Source of the DNA: Halorientalis sp.
GTDB lineage: Archaea > Halobacteriota > Halobacteria > Halobacteriales > Haloarculaceae
Reading direction: 5' to 3'
NCBI RefSeq assembly: GCF_028275115.1
Contig: NZ_JAQCNH010000027.1
Location: forward strand, 1 to 64,000
DNA: 64,000 nt
In this document: positions 1-7,733 of the stretch, one piece after another
Layout: each line of letters begins with the position of its first letter
Numbering within the stretch: position 1 is the stretch's first letter
The notes under the pieces: generated by a model
The model's input: only the letters and a program-made list of their open reading frames with translations
The model's database searches: none
Told to the model about the DNA's origin: nothing
Program-made: the position numbers and the translations under genes

Positions 1-20
1 TTAGCTGTTTTGCAGGCGCT

Positions 21-67
21 AAGCCCCCTTCCTCAAGGAGCGACCGGAGGGAGCGGGTAGAGGGGAT
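21..67 (+). repeat. Hairpin end of an IS200/IS605 (TnpB-type) element, copy 1
   Basis: This stretch opens AAGCCCCCTTCCTCAA and closes GCGGGTAGAGGGGAT, so CCCCT at 25-29 can pair with AGGGG at 61-65. The same layout recurs at 374-428. From memory, imperfect hairpins of this kind lie at the 3' end of haloarchaeal tnpB genes, where they form the element end and the guide-RNA scaffold. No transposase body is visible because the window begins here. The orientation is inferred. Confidence 0.4.
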
Positions 68-98
68 ACAGCGTCCCCGGAAATCTCCGATTTCTGGT

Positions 99-431
99 GT
101 GCGAACGAATCGCGGAGCGATTCGTCCACGCCGTCATCGTTTCACTTCCGCTACACTGCATGCCCTTACTATCCCTGCGGTCGAAGATGGTAGTACGATG
201 CTCACCACGTCTCTGGTGGTGTTCAAGCGCGACAAGAAGCGCGCACCGTCGGTTGTGGTCGAGTGTCCAACCGGTAGGAGTGGGACACTCCAAACCGCCT
301 GTAAAGGGAAATCGCCTGTGGAGTCTGGAACCGCTGTGGGAGTTGTTCCTGCAAGTTCCGACACAGAAACAGAAAGCCCCGACCTCAACAAGCGAGGGCC
401 GGGCAGGCCCAAGCGCGGTAGGTCGGGGTAG
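99..431 (+). pseudogene. Remnant resembling the C-terminal end of a TnpB-type protein
   Basis: A 110-codon open frame whose final third (about residues 54-110) resembles the degenerate tails of haloarchaeal TnpB proteins, for example GKSPVESGTAVGVVPA, and runs straight into the end hairpin at 374-428. The catalytic RuvC-like residues and the zinc-finger cysteines expected of TnpB are absent, so only the far C terminus could remain. The N-terminal part of the frame has no recognisable feature and probably lies outside the true coding remnant. The assignment rests on the tail pattern plus the hairpin. It could instead be non-coding element-end sequence. Confidence 0.35.
374..428 (+). repeat. 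Hairpin end of an IS200/IS605 (TnpB-type) element, copy 2
   Basis: CCCCGACCT at 377-385 pairs perfectly with AGGTCGGGG at 420-428, and GGGCC/GGCCC pairs form an inner stem. With copy 1 it shares AAGCCCC, CCTCAA, an AGCGA-type segment and a GTAG near the closing arm. It is probably the 3' end hairpin and guide-RNA scaffold of a TnpB element whose body is largely gone. TAGTTCAC follows directly, which may be the element boundary. Confidence 0.45.
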
Positions 432-499
432 TTCACTGCTTCGGCATTCACCTTTTTCGGGCAGCCCGCTACGCTCACCACCGCTCGTCGGAAAAGGTC

Positions 500-533
500 G
501 AAAAAAGACGCGCTCTCGTTCGGTTCGAGCGCG
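500..533 (-). terminator. Stem-loop plus U-tract downstream of purM
   Basis: On the minus strand, three bases after the purM stop, a 7-bp stem (CGCGCTC at 509-515 with GAGCGCG at 527-533, 11-base loop) is followed by TCTTTTTT. The form is like a bacterial intrinsic terminator. The T-run alone is what archaeal RNA polymerase usually needs. Confidence 0.6.
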
Positions 534-536
534 GTG

Positions 537-1514
537 TTACAACCGCAGTCCGCGGACTGCGACCGTCTCCTCGCCGTCCTCCACCGTGCCGACGACACGC
601 CCATCGGTCGCCGCGACCACTGCGTCGGCAGCCTCCGGTTCCAGCGCCGCCACGAAGCCGGTCCCCATGTTGAACGTGCGGTGCATCTCCTCGTCTGTTA
701 CGTTCCCCTCCTCCTGGACGAACTCGAAGACTGGCTGGGCCTCGAAGGGATCGGTGATCTCATAGCGGAAGTCGCCCATCCGGGTGAGGTTCCCCCAGCC
801 GCCGCCGGTGACGTGTGCCGCGGCGTTCGTGTCGTGGTCCCGGAGCGGATCGAGGAGGTCGGTGTAGATACGAGTCGGTTCCAGCAGTTCCTCGGCGATG
901 GAGCGGTCGGGGTTCGGCGGGAACGGGTCGGTGTACTCGTGGTTTTCCGTCGCGGCCTTGCGCGCCAACGTCAGGCCGTTCGAGTGGATGCCACTGGACG
1001 GAAACCCCACGATGGCGTCGCCGGCTTCGGCTTCCCCGGGGAACAACGCCCCCTTCTCGGCCAGTCCGGCACAGGTCCCGGCGATGTCCAGCCCCTTGAC
1101 GACTTCCGGCATCACCGCGGTTTCGCCGCCGACGAGTTCGACGTTCGCGCGGTCGGCCCCCTCGGCCAGTCCCTCGCCGATCTGCTGGCTGGTCTCGTCG
1201 TCGGGTTCGGCGACGGCGAGGTAATCGACGAACGCAATCGGGCGGACGCCCGCGGCCACGAGGTCGTTGACGTTCATCGCGATGCAGTCGATGCCGATCG
1301 TCGAGTAGTCGTCGATGGCCTCGGCGACGAGGAGCTTCGTCCCGACGCCGTCGGCCGCCAGCGCCAGATAGCGGTCGCCGATATCGAGCAGCCCCGCGAA
1401 GTCGCCCTCGAACCCTTCGGTCGCGCCGATCAGGGCGGCCGTCGCCGCCTCGCTGGCGTCGATGTCCACCCCGGCCTCGGCGTAGGTCATCCCGTCGTCA
1501 GCGTCGTCGGTCAT
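537..1514 (-). CDS. purM: Phosphoribosylformylglycinamidine cyclo-ligase (AIR synthetase)
   Basis: PurM closes the imidazole ring of FGAM to AIR using ATP, in cytoplasmic de novo purine synthesis. The 325-residue product has the family motifs in order: DGVGTK (55-60), NVND (81-84), GGETAVMP (129-136), SSGIHSNG (173-180) and HVTGGGWGN (234-242). Length is normal. The start at 1514 is preferred because an in-frame upstream Met at 1568 would add 18 residues unlike the family. The gene stands alone, with a terminator-like hairpin just downstream. Confidence 0.95.
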   Translation of the reverse strand: MTDDADDGMTYAEAGVDIDASEAATAALIGATEGFEGDFAGLLDIGDRYLALAADGVGTKLLVAEAIDDYSTIGIDCIAMNVNDLVAAGVRPIAFVDYLAVAEPDDETSQQIGEGLAEGADRANVELVGGETAVMPEVVKGLDIAGTCAGLAEKGALFPGEAEAGDAIVGFPSSGIHSNGLTLARKAATENHEYTDPFPPNPDRSIAEELLEPTRIYTDLLDPLRDHDTNAAAHVTGGGWGNLTRMGDFRYEITDPFEAQPVFEFVQEEGNVTDEEMHRTFNMGTGFVAALEPEAADAVVAATDGRVVGTVEDGEETVAVRGLRL

Positions 1515-1598
1515 ACGCGAGAACGTGCCCGGCGCGCGCAAAAGCCCGTCGGTCCCCCGCCGACACACAGGCTCCTTCGCCGAGTCCGCGCCGCAGTG

Positions 1599-2447
1599 TC
1601 AGTTCACCTGGGCCACCGAGTAGAGCTTCCACCGGCCGTCTTCGGGCCGCAGTTCGATCCGGACCCGGTTCTGCACATCCTGGCGTCGGTCCGCCGACGA
1701 GAGCGTCACCGTGGCCTCGACCGTCGCGGTGTCGGTTCCCTCCTCGGCCAGCGTCACGTCGGCGACCGACAGCGACGCGTCCGCCATGTTGTCGGCCGCC
1801 TGTCCCGTCACGCTGACCCTCGCCTCGCTGTGGAGTTGTGCGTTTGCGGCGGTCCGGTCCCCGGCGTCGAGTGCGCTGTAAAACTCCGTGACGACCCTCG
1901 TCGGCTCGCCGGTCGCCTCCGATCCGGTCTCCGACTGGTCGTTTCGGTCCGGCGTCGGCTCCTGTGTCTCCGGGTCTCCGTACTGGACGCGCGGCCCGGA
2001 CGCGTAGATCCGCCACTCACCGTCCTCCGTCCGGAGTTCCATCTCGATGGAGTCGGTGATCGGTTCGCTCATCTCCGGCGCGAGAATCCGTACACTCGAC
2101 CGGACGATTACCTTCGACTCCCCGTCCTCTATCGTCTCGACCGACTCGACCGAGAGTTCGCTCTCGGTGAACCGGCCGTACCGCTCCTCGGTCACCGGTT
2201 GCTCCAGCGTCTCGCTGTGCAGCCGTTCGTTTGCGGCCTCGAACGCGCTCTGATTCAACGCCCGGTAGAACGTCTCCACGACCTCTTTCGGGCCTGCCGA
2301 GTCGGACTCGGGTGTGTCCTCCGAATCGTCGCCCGATCCGTCGTCGCCGCGGTTTCGCTCAGCGTCACTGAGCGCGTCCTGACAGCCGCTCAATCCAGCG
2401 ACACCGACTGCAGCGACCAGATATCTGCGTCGCGTGGCCTCGTGCAT
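1599..2447 (-). CDS. Tat-exported lipoprotein with two NTF2-like repeats
   Basis: The N terminus carries a twin-arginine signal (RRRYLVAAVG, residues 6-15) followed by a lipobox ending at Cys22 (LSGC), so the protein is predicted to be Tat-secreted and lipid-anchored outside the cell membrane. After an acidic linker come two similar domains. Each opens with VVxxFYxAL and LHSE and closes with a GEWRIY or GRWKLY strand, which fits a tandem NTF2-like (SnoaL/DUF4878-type) fold. No catalytic residues are evident, so ligand and role are unknown. The start is fixed by the Tat motif. Confidence 0.8.
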   Translation of the reverse strand: MHEATRRRYLVAAVGVAGLSGCQDALSDAERNRGDDGSGDDSEDTPESDSAGPKEVVETFYRALNQSAFEAANERLHSETLEQPVTEERYGRFTESELSVESVETIEDGESKVIVRSSVRILAPEMSEPITDSIEMELRTEDGEWRIYASGPRVQYGDPETQEPTPDRNDQSETGSEATGEPTRVVTEFYSALDAGDRTAANAQLHSEARVSVTGQAADNMADASLSVADVTLAEEGTDTATVEATVTLSSADRRQDVQNRVRIELRPEDGRWKLYSVAQVN

Positions 2448-2507
2448 ACGTCACTCCAGGCCAGGAGTTACATAAACCCCGGATCGCTTCCGTCCGCCGA
2501 GCTGCCC

Positions 2508-3110
2508 TCAGAACAGACCGAACCCGAACAGCGCCCACAGTCCGAGGGCCAGCGAGGGAACGAACACGACCACGAACACTGGGACGTTCCACTCTTTCAC
2601 CGTGTTTCCGTCCAGCGGCCCGAACGGGACCATATTGAACGCCGCGAGAACGAGGTTGATCGATAGCCCAAGCCCGCCGATTGAGCCGACAAAGCCGTCG
2701 CCGAAGAACGCGAGCGGCGCGAAGAGAGCCGCGAGGGCGAGGTTCATTATCGGCCCGGCGAGCGCGATCAGGCCGTTCTGTCGGAGCGTCGACCGGCCTC
2801 GATGATACACCGCGCCAGGTGCGGCAAAGAGGAAGCCGACTGCTGCCCCCATGATTGCGACGAACAGCATACTGTAGTCCGCCCGGAACTCGGCGATCTT
2901 ACCGAATCGGATCGCGACGATCTTGTGAGCCAGTTCGTGCAGGAGGAAGGCGACGCCCACGGTGAGAAAGCTCAGACCGAAGGTCCGGGTGGCCATCGGG
3001 ACCGAGATGCCCCGGAGGCCGGGAATCAGCAGGATACTGAACGCCACGCTCAGCGCGACCCAGGCGGCCCCGAGGTCCAGCAGTTCACGGGACGAAAACC
3101 GGATGTTCAC
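2508..3110 (-). CDS. Site-2 protease-like M50 membrane metalloprotease
   Basis: A 200-residue polytopic protein with the zinc motif HELAH at residues 58-62 on a transmembrane segment and the second M50 motif NMVPFGPLDG at 159-168, whose Asp completes the metal site. Such proteases cleave substrates within the membrane. The start is GTG at 3110, overlapping the stop of the upstream TraB-family gene by four bases (GTGA), so the pair is probably translationally coupled. There are no PDZ or CBS domains, making it a minimal S2P. The substrate is unknown. Confidence 0.88.
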   Translation of the reverse strand: MNIRFSSRELLDLGAAWVALSVAFSILLIPGLRGISVPMATRTFGLSFLTVGVAFLLHELAHKIVAIRFGKIAEFRADYSMLFVAIMGAAVGFLFAAPGAVYHRGRSTLRQNGLIALAGPIMNLALAALFAPLAFFGDGFVGSIGGLGLSINLVLAAFNMVPFGPLDGNTVKEWNVPVFVVVFVPSLALGLWALFGFGLF

Positions 3111-4645
3111 GCGACCAGCCCCCAGAGCAGGCGGGCGCTGTTCTCGGCACCCTTGGCCATCAGTTGAACGACCTCGCCCGTCGAGCCGATCTCGGCAAAG
3201 AAGTACGGTAACAGGACTACGCCGAACAGCGCGCTGGCGACCATGCTCCCGACGTTGGTCATCGCGACGATCAGAATGAGTCTGAACAGGGGGACGTTCT
3301 GCATTCGAGCGAACAGGTCTCGAACCGGTGCCTCCTCGTCGCCCATAATCTCGTTGAGCGTGCTGATGTCGCCGATATTGACCGAAGTGTACCGGAGTTC
3401 GACGTAGCCGGCGAACCAGCCCGGTGCCAGCAACGGGTTGAGGCTGGTGAGCCAGGCGACGGCTCCGCCGACGGTCGCGCTCTGCCAGTGTGCGCCGGCG
3501 AGTTTCGCCAGCACGAACGCGATGAGCCCGTTGATCAGGAACCACGAGCCGAAGATCTGGAGCAACAACCCAGTCGAAATGCCCTCGACACCGGTCGCGA
3601 CCGCCAGCACCAGCAGGGCGAAAATCGCCAGGAACCCGAGTGTGAACAGGTAGCCAAAGAGTTTGAACAGCGAGAACCGGCGACCGGACTCGACACCGAC
3701 GAGTGACTCCATCGGCGGGAGAGTCTCGGGTCGGTCGAGGTACCCCTCGATTCCCGCCCGGTGGCCCGCGCCAACGACGGCGACCACCGAGTATCCGGCC
3801 TCGCGCAACTCGACCAGATTGTGGGCGATATAGGCGTCGCGCTCGTCGATCAGTGCCTCCGCGCCACCGGGGGAAAACCGGCGGAACTCCTCCATCATCG
3901 CAGATACCACGTCCGTGTTCGTCATCTCGGACATGTCCAACTCCTCCAGGTCCGCTTCCTCGCCGGACCCGGACCCGGTAAGCAGGAGGACAACCGGCAT
4001 ACCGACCGCGAGACCGATAGTGACCACGAGCATCAGCCCGTCGAAAATACCGACGAGGACACCTGTCCCGAGTCCGACACCGCCAAACAGCAGGGGCCCG
4101 GCGAGCAGTTCCAGCGGAATCGCGAGGAACACACCGAGAGAGAATCCGACGGTCATCCCGGCGACGACGGGGTCTGCGACACCGGCCAGCAGTCCGCCCA
4201 GTAGTTTGACTTTCTCTACACCGGTGAGTCGGGACCAGAACCGCTGGATAGTGGTCTGAATGTCGCGGTCGACTAGTGCGACGCCGAGTCCGAAGGTCTC
4301 GGCCGTCTCGACCGCAGCCATCATATCAGCACCGGGGTCGACGTCGAACTGGTCGCCCAGTCGCGACTGGACGTACGACAGCATCCAGTAAGCCAGAAAC
4401 TGAAACACCGTGTTCCCACCGAGCAGGTCGCTCGGGTCGAGGTCGTCGGGGGTTTCGCCTTTGAGCTGGCGGTACCGTCCGTCGTCGAGTTCGACGGCAA
4501 CGACGTCCGGTTGTTCCGCTTCGATGGTCTCCTCGACCTCTTGGACGCTCTCTTCGGAGACGTGAGCGGTCCCGAGTACCGTCACACTCCCCTCCCCAGA
4601 AGGGTCCGGCGGATCGTTCGGCGGCGAAGCCGACCGTTCGGTCAT
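3107..4645 (-). CDS. TraB-family membrane protein
   Basis: This 512-residue protein joins a soluble TraB/PrgY-like domain to several membrane helices. Family signatures are GTAHVS (25-30), ELDDGR (52-57) and a later GAGHRAG before the transmembrane region; two further hydrophobic stretches interrupt the soluble domain around residues 140-230. Bacterial relatives act on peptide pheromones, and the conserved Glu/His residues suggest a metalloprotease-like fold, but the archaeal role is not established. The start at 4645 follows a poorly conserved upstream extension that was discarded. The gene overlaps the S2P gene, which hints at a shared membrane proteolysis role. Confidence 0.85.
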   Translation of the reverse strand: MTERSASPPNDPPDPSGEGSVTVLGTAHVSEESVQEVEETIEAEQPDVVAVELDDGRYRQLKGETPDDLDPSDLLGGNTVFQFLAYWMLSYVQSRLGDQFDVDPGADMMAAVETAETFGLGVALVDRDIQTTIQRFWSRLTGVEKVKLLGGLLAGVADPVVAGMTVGFSLGVFLAIPLELLAGPLLFGGVGLGTGVLVGIFDGLMLVVTIGLAVGMPVVLLLTGSGSGEEADLEELDMSEMTNTDVVSAMMEEFRRFSPGGAEALIDERDAYIAHNLVELREAGYSVVAVVGAGHRAGIEGYLDRPETLPPMESLVGVESGRRFSLFKLFGYLFTLGFLAIFALLVLAVATGVEGISTGLLLQIFGSWFLINGLIAFVLAKLAGAHWQSATVGGAVAWLTSLNPLLAPGWFAGYVELRYTSVNIGDISTLNEIMGDEEAPVRDLFARMQNVPLFRLILIVAMTNVGSMVASALFGVVLLPYFFAEIGSTGEVVQLMAKGAENSARLLWGLVA

Positions 4646-4756
4646 TGCACCGTCATAGACAACCCCCGGTCTTACGATTGTCGGGACAACGGCGCCCGGT
4701 CGGTCGCGGTCGACGGCTCGGAAGACTCCGTTTGTGCCGACTGGAAGCCGGGGCAG

Positions 4757-5212
4757 ATGCCGGCTCTGATGGACACGTACATCGAGAACCGCACGACGAT
4801 CCGGCCCAGCCACGCGAACAACCTCGACACCACCCACGGCGGGAACGTCCTGAAGTGGATGGACGAGATCGGCGCGACGTCGGCGATTCGGTTCGCCGAG
4901 AGCGACGTTCTCACGACTCGGATGGAACAGACCAACTTCGGTGGACCCATTCCAGTCGGCGAGAGCGGGGTCATCGAGAGCGACGTCTCCAAGCTCGGGG
5001 ACACGACTATGTGCGTCCAGGTACGGACCGTCCGTGAGGGCCTCCGAACCGCCGAGGCGGAGCGAACCACAGAGTCCCGCCGCGTCTACGTCGCTATCGA
5101 CGAGTCGTTCGAGTCCCGGAGTGTCCCCGAACTCGCGGTTCCGAGCGACCGGGGCAAAGCGTTCAGAGAAGCCGCCCGGGAGAGCAACGAGAACGACGAC
5201 CACGAGAACTGA
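4757..5212 (+). CDS. Acyl-CoA thioesterase, hotdog fold
   Basis: The 151-residue product matches the acyl-CoA hydrolase (YciA/BACH-like) group: an N-terminal ENRTTIRPSHAN segment, then THGGNVLKWMDEIGA, where the Asp/Glu region forms the active site. It probably hydrolyses acyl-CoA thioesters in the cytosol. An alternative start is Met5 (4769). The C-terminal tail is short and acidic. It is divergent from the TraB-family gene, with a 111-bp gap. Confidence 0.82.
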   Translation: MPALMDTYIENRTTIRPSHANNLDTTHGGNVLKWMDEIGATSAIRFAESDVLTTRMEQTNFGGPIPVGESGVIESDVSKLGDTTMCVQVRTVREGLRTAEAERTTESRRVYVAIDESFESRSVPELAVPSDRGKAFREAARESNENDDHEN

Positions 5213-5276
5213 CAGACAGTCGGCCGGACAGAGTCCGAAGGCCGCTCTTTTCACCGCCGCCGTCCTACTACGGATC

Positions 5277-5732
5277 ATGGAACTAGATGTTGACGCCCCC
5301 GACCCGCCGGAACTGGAAGCGTTCGACCCCAACGAGTACGAGGACGCCGAAGTCGTCGGTGACACGGACTTTCGGCGCGACGAAATCGAGGAGTTCCTCG
5401 GTGACGGGGCCTGGGACCGGGCCTTCGGCAAGTGGTGCGACAGTACGGATATAGACGCCGAAGAGTACGATATCGTGACCGATCTCGAACTGGTCGAACG
5501 GTTCGACTTCTTCTGGGACTCACACGCCGACCGCGTCGGGTACCACGCCCCAGGGCTCCCAGAGGACTGGAAACAACACGACCTCCACCCAGACCTGGAC
5601 TCGTGGGGGACCGTCTCATCTATCAACGCGGGGCTCACCGAACTCGGCCAGATCGTCTGTGAGGTGCTGAAAGACGACTACATCGACTGGGAGACCGACT
5701 ACGAACCCCCCGACGACCTCCCCGACTTCTAG
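5277..5732 (+). CDS. Conserved acidic protein of unknown function
   Basis: A 151-residue, very acidic protein rich in Asp, Glu and Trp (FDFFWDSHADRVGYHAPGLP is its most distinctive stretch). It has no signal peptide, transmembrane segment or metal motif. Codon use and composition match neighbouring real genes. The ATG lies about 30 bp after an AT-rich CTCTTTTC element, compatible with a leaderless transcript. I recognise no function. Confidence 0.7.
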   Translation: MELDVDAPDPPELEAFDPNEYEDAEVVGDTDFRRDEIEEFLGDGAWDRAFGKWCDSTDIDAEEYDIVTDLELVERFDFFWDSHADRVGYHAPGLPEDWKQHDLHPDLDSWGTVSSINAGLTELGQIVCEVLKDDYIDWETDYEPPDDLPDF

Positions 5733-5876
5733 CTACTCGCGCGGAACGGCGATATTACGCACCTCGCCGCCACACTCCTCACACGACGACAAGTGGCCGT
5801 CCGTTCGGATTTGACGGCTACAAGACACACACTCGTACACTGATTCTCCTGGTTTGTACGGGTCGATTCCATTCAT
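5733..5876 (-). CDS. Small zinc-ribbon protein
   Basis: A 47-residue protein with CVSC and CEEC pairs that form one rubredoxin-like zinc ribbon, flanked by ECVSCSRQIR and GGEVRNIAVPRE. Haloarchaea carry many such minimal zinc-ribbon proteins, often annotated rubrerythrin-like. The start at 5876 gives the usual short N terminus. Its stop adjoins the stop of the gene at 5277-5732 (tail to tail). The function is unknown; nucleic-acid or protein binding are both possible. Confidence 0.75.
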   Translation of the reverse strand: MNGIDPYKPGESVYECVSCSRQIRTDGHLSSCEECGGEVRNIAVPRE

Positions 5877-6007
5877 ACGGGACGATGGCAAATGAACCAA
5901 AATAATCTTTTCGTTCCGACTCGGCGGCCGACCAGTCCACCGACGTGCGGCGGTCGATTCGACGGCAGTCGGGAGCTTCATATTGGGTGGCTACCCTCCT
6001 GTTACAT

Positions 6008-6187
6008 ATGACAGAGGTCATCCCGCCCACGGAACGGGTTTGCGAGCGCTGTGGCCGCCACGACCGCTGGGAAGCGGAACGTGACACCTGGGTCATCGTC
6101 ACAGACGGCGAGGAGAAAGCGGTTGGTAACCCTCACTGTCTTCACGAGTGGGACATCAACGGCGATTACAACCCCTTCGAGGGGTGA
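6008..6187 (+). CDS. HEWD-family small zinc-binding protein
   Basis: A 59-residue protein with CERCGRH near its N terminus, a later Cys-His pair (NPHCLHEWDINGDY), and the HEWD tetrapeptide that names this haloarchaeal family (from memory). The four Cys/His ligands suggest one structural zinc. A CATATT element about 25 bp before the ATG suits a leaderless transcript. No role is known. Confidence 0.75.
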   Translation: MTEVIPPTERVCERCGRHDRWEAERDTWVIVTDGEEKAVGNPHCLHEWDINGDYNPFEG

Positions 6188-6345
6188 CCGTTCCCGCGGA
6201 GCCGACGGCGGTCTCGCCGGTCACGCGGGCCGGTCGGCCGGTTTCTGAGCCGCCGTCTGGTGCCCACGGGGGGTGACGACCGACTCAGCGTCGTCAAGCA
6301 CTGACCGGCGGAAGGCGTTTTTGCCCGCCGACCGTCGTTCGAGCC

Positions 6346-6657
6346 ATGCCGACAGTGTTCGTGACTGTGCCACCGGAAGACGCGGCATCGCTCGCCGAAC
6401 AGCTCGTCGAGGAACAATACGCCGCCTGCGTGAACCGCGTCCCCTGCCGGTCGACCTATCGGTGGAACGGCGAGGTTCACACCGACGACGAGGAGATTCT
6501 GCTGATCAAGACCACGGACGGCGAGTACGAAGCGGCAACGGAACGAATCGCCGAGTTACACCCTCACGACGTGCCCGCGGTCGAGCGGTTCGACGCTGCC
6601 GACGTCGCCGCCGACTTTGCCGACTGGCTCGCAGGGTGTGTGGGACAGACAGCGTGA
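6346..6657 (+). CDS. cutA: CutA-like divalent cation tolerance protein
   Basis: The 103-residue product shows the CutA1 core: an N-terminal VFVTVPP strand, EEQYAACVNRVP around residues 22-33, STYRWNGEVHTDDEEILLIKTT, and a C-terminal helix. CutA proteins form ferredoxin-like trimers that bind divalent metal, and a link to copper tolerance is documented in E. coli. Length is normal. It stands alone, convergent with the following gene. Confidence 0.9.
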   Translation: MPTVFVTVPPEDAASLAEQLVEEQYAACVNRVPCRSTYRWNGEVHTDDEEILLIKTTDGEYEAATERIAELHPHDVPAVERFDAADVAADFADWLAGCVGQTA

Positions 6658-6678
6658 GGCCCCGGCCCGACCGAGCCG

Positions 6679-7203
6679 TCAGTCTTCCTCGGGGACGTGC
6701 GCCTCGGCGATGGGCTCGTCGGTTTCGGCGTGCTCCCGGGCAATCTGTACGTACTGGTCGCCCGCGTACTTCCAGACGGAGTCTTCGACTTCCTTGACCA
6801 CGTCCGCGGGCTGACCGGCGACCAGCACGGACTCCGGAACGTCGGTGTCCTCGGTGACGACGCTGTTCGCCCCTACGAGACTCTCCGCACCGATAGTCGA
6901 GCGGTCAAGCACGATAGCGCCCATCCCGACCATCGCTCGCTCCCCGACCGTCGACCCGTGGACGATGGCGTTGTGTCCGACCGTCGCGTACGGGCCGACC
7001 TCGGCGCCCTCGTGGAGCGTCGCGTTGTCCTGCACGTTCGCGCCCTCCCGGAGGACGATTCCGCCGTGGTCGCCACGGAGAACCGTCCCGGGCCAGACGC
7101 TGGCCTCCGCTTCCAGCGTGACGTCACCGATGACCGTGGCCGCCGGGTCGACGTACGCGGAGTCGGCGATGGCCGGTTCGACACCGTCGAATGCTCTAAT
7201 CAT
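6679..7203 (-). CDS. Gamma-carbonic-anhydrase-like hexapeptide-repeat protein
   Basis: A left-handed beta-helix protein of 174 residues with repeated hexapeptides (VIGDVTL, SVWPGTV, ATLHEG, ATVGHNAIVHG, MVGMGAIV, LVGANSVV). The His in ATLHEG and the two in VGHNAIVHG occupy the three zinc-ligand positions of the gamma class (Cam/YrdA/PaaY). It may hydrate CO2 or be an inactive relative; the acidic loop of the methanogen enzyme is missing, as in the CamH/YrdA branch. Confidence 0.88.
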   Translation of the reverse strand: MIRAFDGVEPAIADSAYVDPAATVIGDVTLEAEASVWPGTVLRGDHGGIVLREGANVQDNATLHEGAEVGPYATVGHNAIVHGSTVGERAMVGMGAIVLDRSTIGAESLVGANSVVTEDTDVPESVLVAGQPADVVKEVEDSVWKYAGDQYVQIAREHAETDEPIAEAHVPEED

Positions 7204-7449
7204 CGTGCGTGCTGTCCAGCCCCAGCGGCAAAAGCGACCCGGCTCGGCGCGCGTTCCCGACACCGTCCCAGTCGGACGCGCACTCGACGACGGACGACCC
7301 GTCACCGCGTGTGTCCCCACGCGCGTCAGCGCTCCGTCCGACGAGCGTTCTCGAAACCGGTAGTACCCTCCTGCCCGGTTAGAGATTGAATTTTCATATT
7401 TCGTAACTGGCACCCTGAACTTATTTCGGATGTCAGACGAGTAGGATGT

Positions 7450-7692
7450 ATGCCAGCGAACGGACGTGACATCGCGGTTTTCGTCTTCGGACTCGCCGTG
7501 GCCGGTGTGGCCCCGATTCTGGCGTTCCCGACGCTCGAACCTGCCCCGATGCTCGCGCAGTTTTCCGCACTCGCAGGCGTCGTCCCGATACGGCACGTTG
7601 GCGTCGTCGTCCTCGTGGCGCTCGTGACGGCCGCCTGGGTCGACACGGGGCCCGACAGTGATACGAGCGACCGCGAACACTGGGACCAGTAG
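7450..7692 (+). CDS. Small two-helix membrane protein
   Basis: An 80-residue protein with two predicted transmembrane segments (about 8-28 and 38-62) and a short acidic C-terminal tail. An overlapping ATG at 7446 is in another frame and is ignored. Its codon use is compatible with a real gene. It lies between a hexapeptide-repeat gene and aglB with no clear operon partner. The function is unknown. Confidence 0.6.
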   Translation: MPANGRDIAVFVFGLAVAGVAPILAFPTLEPAPMLAQFSALAGVVPIRHVGVVVLVALVTAAWVDTGPDSDTSDREHWDQ

Positions 7693-7733
7693 ACCGAACC
7701 GGAGACGGCTACGCCGAAACTGTCCCGTGGCGG

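Noticed and set aside
534-2666. A 710-codon open frame on the plus strand over purM and the lipoprotein gene
   Set aside because: It is antisense to clear genes, Arg-rich, and arises from the GC-rich codon pattern; no family motif is present.
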